Source of the DNA: Rhodocyclus tenuis
Lineage (GTDB): Bacteria > Pseudomonadota > Gammaproteobacteria > Burkholderiales > Rhodocyclaceae
Direction: 5' to 3'
Length of the DNA: 64,000 nt
NCBI RefSeq assembly: GCF_014197755.1
Contig: NZ_JACIGE010000001.1
Span: forward strand, 124,001 to 188,000
Under the pieces are notes generated by a model. The model was not told the DNA's origin. It saw nothing but the letters and a program-made list of their open reading frames with translations, and searched no databases. Shown here one piece after another: positions 62,689-64,000 of the stretch; positions within the stretch are counted from its first letter, which is position 1, and each line of letters begins with the position of its first letter. A program made the position numbers and the translations under genes.

Positions 62689-64000
62689 GCCGACGCCTTC
62701 GCGGCGAGCAGGAAGCGGCCGTCGGCGACTTTCTGTTCGCCGCTGCGAATCAGGAAACGCACCCCGGCAGGCTCAAGGCTCCACTCGATGCGCATCGCTT
62801 CGGCAGGAAGCGCCGGACGATGAAACTTCGCCGTCGCCAGACCGGCTAGCGTCAGGCCGGTCGCCGACTCGACCGCGCGCTGCGCCGCATCGAGCAGGGC
62901 GACGCCCGGAACGATCGGCCGTCCCGGAAAGTGCCCCGGAAACATCGGATGTTCGACGGGAAACAGCAGCGGCACCGCAGCTGGCGCCTGATCGCCGCCG
63001 AGATGCGCTTTGATCAGTGCCTGCAGCGTCGCCGCCTGGACTTTGCCATTGCCGTCACGTGGAATGAGGTCCACGAAAATGATCGGGCGCGGCAGGAAAA
63101 CCGGATCCAGCTGCGGGCGCAAGGCCGAGAGGATTTCGTTTGCGCTGACGCCGGGAGCGACGACGAAAGCCGCCAGCCGCCGCGCCTCATCGTCGCGGCC
63201 AGCGGGCGGCAGGCAGAAGACGCCATCGCGTACACCGGGCACCCTGGCGAGCAGGTGATTGAGCATGGCCAGCGAGGTGCGCTTGCCGACTACATTGATC
63301 ATGTCCGCCTTGCGGTCGAGCAAGCTGAACTCGCCCGGACCGAGCATTTCGACGTGGTCATTGAGCGCTTGCGGCGCTTCGAGATGACCGCCGCTGACGA
63401 AGGTTTCCCCGTTTTCCTGGCGCATGGTGATTCCGGGCAAAACCTGCCAGTCCAGCTGCCGGGCAGGACGCCGCGTCGCCAGCTGCCCGGTTTCGGTCGA
63501 GCCGTAGATTTCCAGCAGCGGCGCGCCAAAGCGCTCCTCCGCACGCGCCGCCAGCGCCGGCGACAGGGGCGCGGTCGCCGACAGCAACGCCGCGACCGCC
63601 GGCATCTCCACATCGGCATCGAGCAACTTGGTCAGATGGAACGGAGTCGTCACCAGCAGGCGCGGCGCCGGCAACTCGGCCAGCGCCGCAGCGACGTCGG
63701 CCGGAAAAAACGGCGTTCGCGCCGACATCCGTCCGCCAGCCCAAAGAGGGAGCAGGACGCTCGATTCAAGGCCGTACATGTGGCGTAGCGGGACCGTGCC
63801 GATCACCGAGCAGCGGCCACCTGCGGCGTCCCAAAGGCGTTCGGCACCGGCGGCGATGGCCAGCCACATGCGGCCGAAGGTCTTGAAATGCGGCTGCGGC
63901 GTTCCTGTCGAACCGGAGGTGAACACACAGGCAATGCGTTGCTCGCAGGCGATGCGCGGCATTTCCGGGCGCGGCCCGGTGGCCGGTACCGCCTCGCCGA
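62685..64000 (-). CDS. AMP-dependent ligase fused to ApeI-like dehydratase (5' end outside window)
   Basis: At least 438 residues, continuing past the right edge. Adenylation domain: FTSGSTGTPQPHFKTF (P-loop), EIYGSTETGQLA, FSLLDRKADMINVVGKR, and the C-terminal Lys in IPRDGNGKVQ. A hotdog dehydratase domain occupies the last 120 residues (FPVEHPMFPGHFPGRPIVPG). Would activate the hydroxybenzoate starter for ACP loading and dehydrate 3-hydroxyacyl-ACP. In several APE loci these are separate ApeH and ApeI proteins. First visible gene of the minus operon. Confidence 0.87.
   Translation of the reverse strand, partial: GEAVPATGPRPEMPRIACEQRIACVFTSGSTGTPQPHFKTFGRMWLAIAAGAERLWDAAGGRCSVIGTVPLRHMYGLESSVLLPLWAGGRMSARTPFFPADVAAALAELPAPRLLVTTPFHLTKLLDADVEMPAVAALLSATAPLSPALAARAEERFGAPLLEIYGSTETGQLATRRPARQLDWQVLPGITMRQENGETFVSGGHLEAPQALNDHVEMLGPGEFSLLDRKADMINVVGKRTSLAMLNHLLARVPGVRDGVFCLPPAGRDDEARRLAAFVVAPGVSANEILSALRPQLDPVFLPRPIIFVDLIPRDGNGKVQAATLQALIKAHLGGDQAPAAVPLLFPVEHPMFPGHFPGRPIVPGVALLDAAQRAVESATGLTLAGLATAKFHRPALPAEAMRIEWSLEPAGVRFLIRSGEQKVADGRFLLAAKASA

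Overview
This window is a high-GC chromosomal segment of a Gram-negative betaproteobacterium. The housekeeping gene content and order point to the Rhodocyclales (Azoarcus/Dechloromonas/Azonexus-like): pdxA-surA-lptD opposite amgK-murU, dusB-fis-purH-purD-hemF, an argH/algZ-algR/hemCDXY block, hemA-prfA-prmC, and an aryl-polyene pigment locus. The assignment is an inference from layout and protein resemblance, not from a search. No rRNA, tRNA, CRISPR array, transposase or integrase gene was seen.

Layout. 1-6155 (minus strand): outer-membrane biogenesis operon with an unusually large lptD whose product carries a complete PagP-type lipid A palmitoyltransferase between its signal peptide and the LptD module. 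6394-16354 (plus): peptidoglycan recycling (amgK, murU), pepP, a UbiH-type hydroxylase, dusB-fis, purH, purD and hemF. 16355-17889: an accessory patch, richer in A/T, with two minus-strand reading frames each followed directly by an attC-like palindrome (integron-type cassettes without an integrase). One cassette holds a HEPN/AbiU2-like toxin gene split by one extra base in a C7 run. The patch is bracketed by two diverged copies of the last 68 bases of hemF. 17890-27733 (minus, apart from one small methyltransferase gene): DUF1615 lipoprotein, hemY, hemX, hemD, hemC, an MscS channel with a cyclic-nucleotide domain, algR and algZ. 27797-34231 (plus): argH, a Ser/Thr kinase with a cyclic-nucleotide domain, a chemoreceptor, an AhpD-like protein and a hydrolase. 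34222-42124 (minus): grxD, prmC, prfA, hemA and the sulfate ABC transporter (cysA, cysW, cysT, sbp). 42320-46675: Hsp15, a secreted beta-helix protein, a periplasmic metallo-beta-lactamase-fold protein, a small esterase and a lipoprotein.

46866 to the right edge is one biosynthetic locus of aryl-polyene (APE; xanthomonadin/arcuflavin-like) type. It has a chorismatase that would supply a hydroxybenzoate starter, an ACP, two ketosynthases plus a chain-length factor, a ketoreductase, three hotdog dehydratase domains, an AMP-dependent ligase fused to one of those dehydratases, three methyltransferases, two acyltransferases, a family 2 glycosyltransferase, a polysaccharide-deacetylase-like protein, an alpha/beta hydrolase, and an MMPL exporter with a LolA-like carrier. 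The eleven minus-strand genes from 64000 down to 53517 overlap end to start at every junction, so they form one transcription unit. Together the genes describe synthesis of a hydroxyaryl polyene, its attachment to a lipid/sugar anchor, and export to the outer membrane.

The observations most worth following up are the PagP-LptD fusion, the attC-cassette patch with the split HEPN gene and hemF-tail repeats, and the composition of the APE locus.
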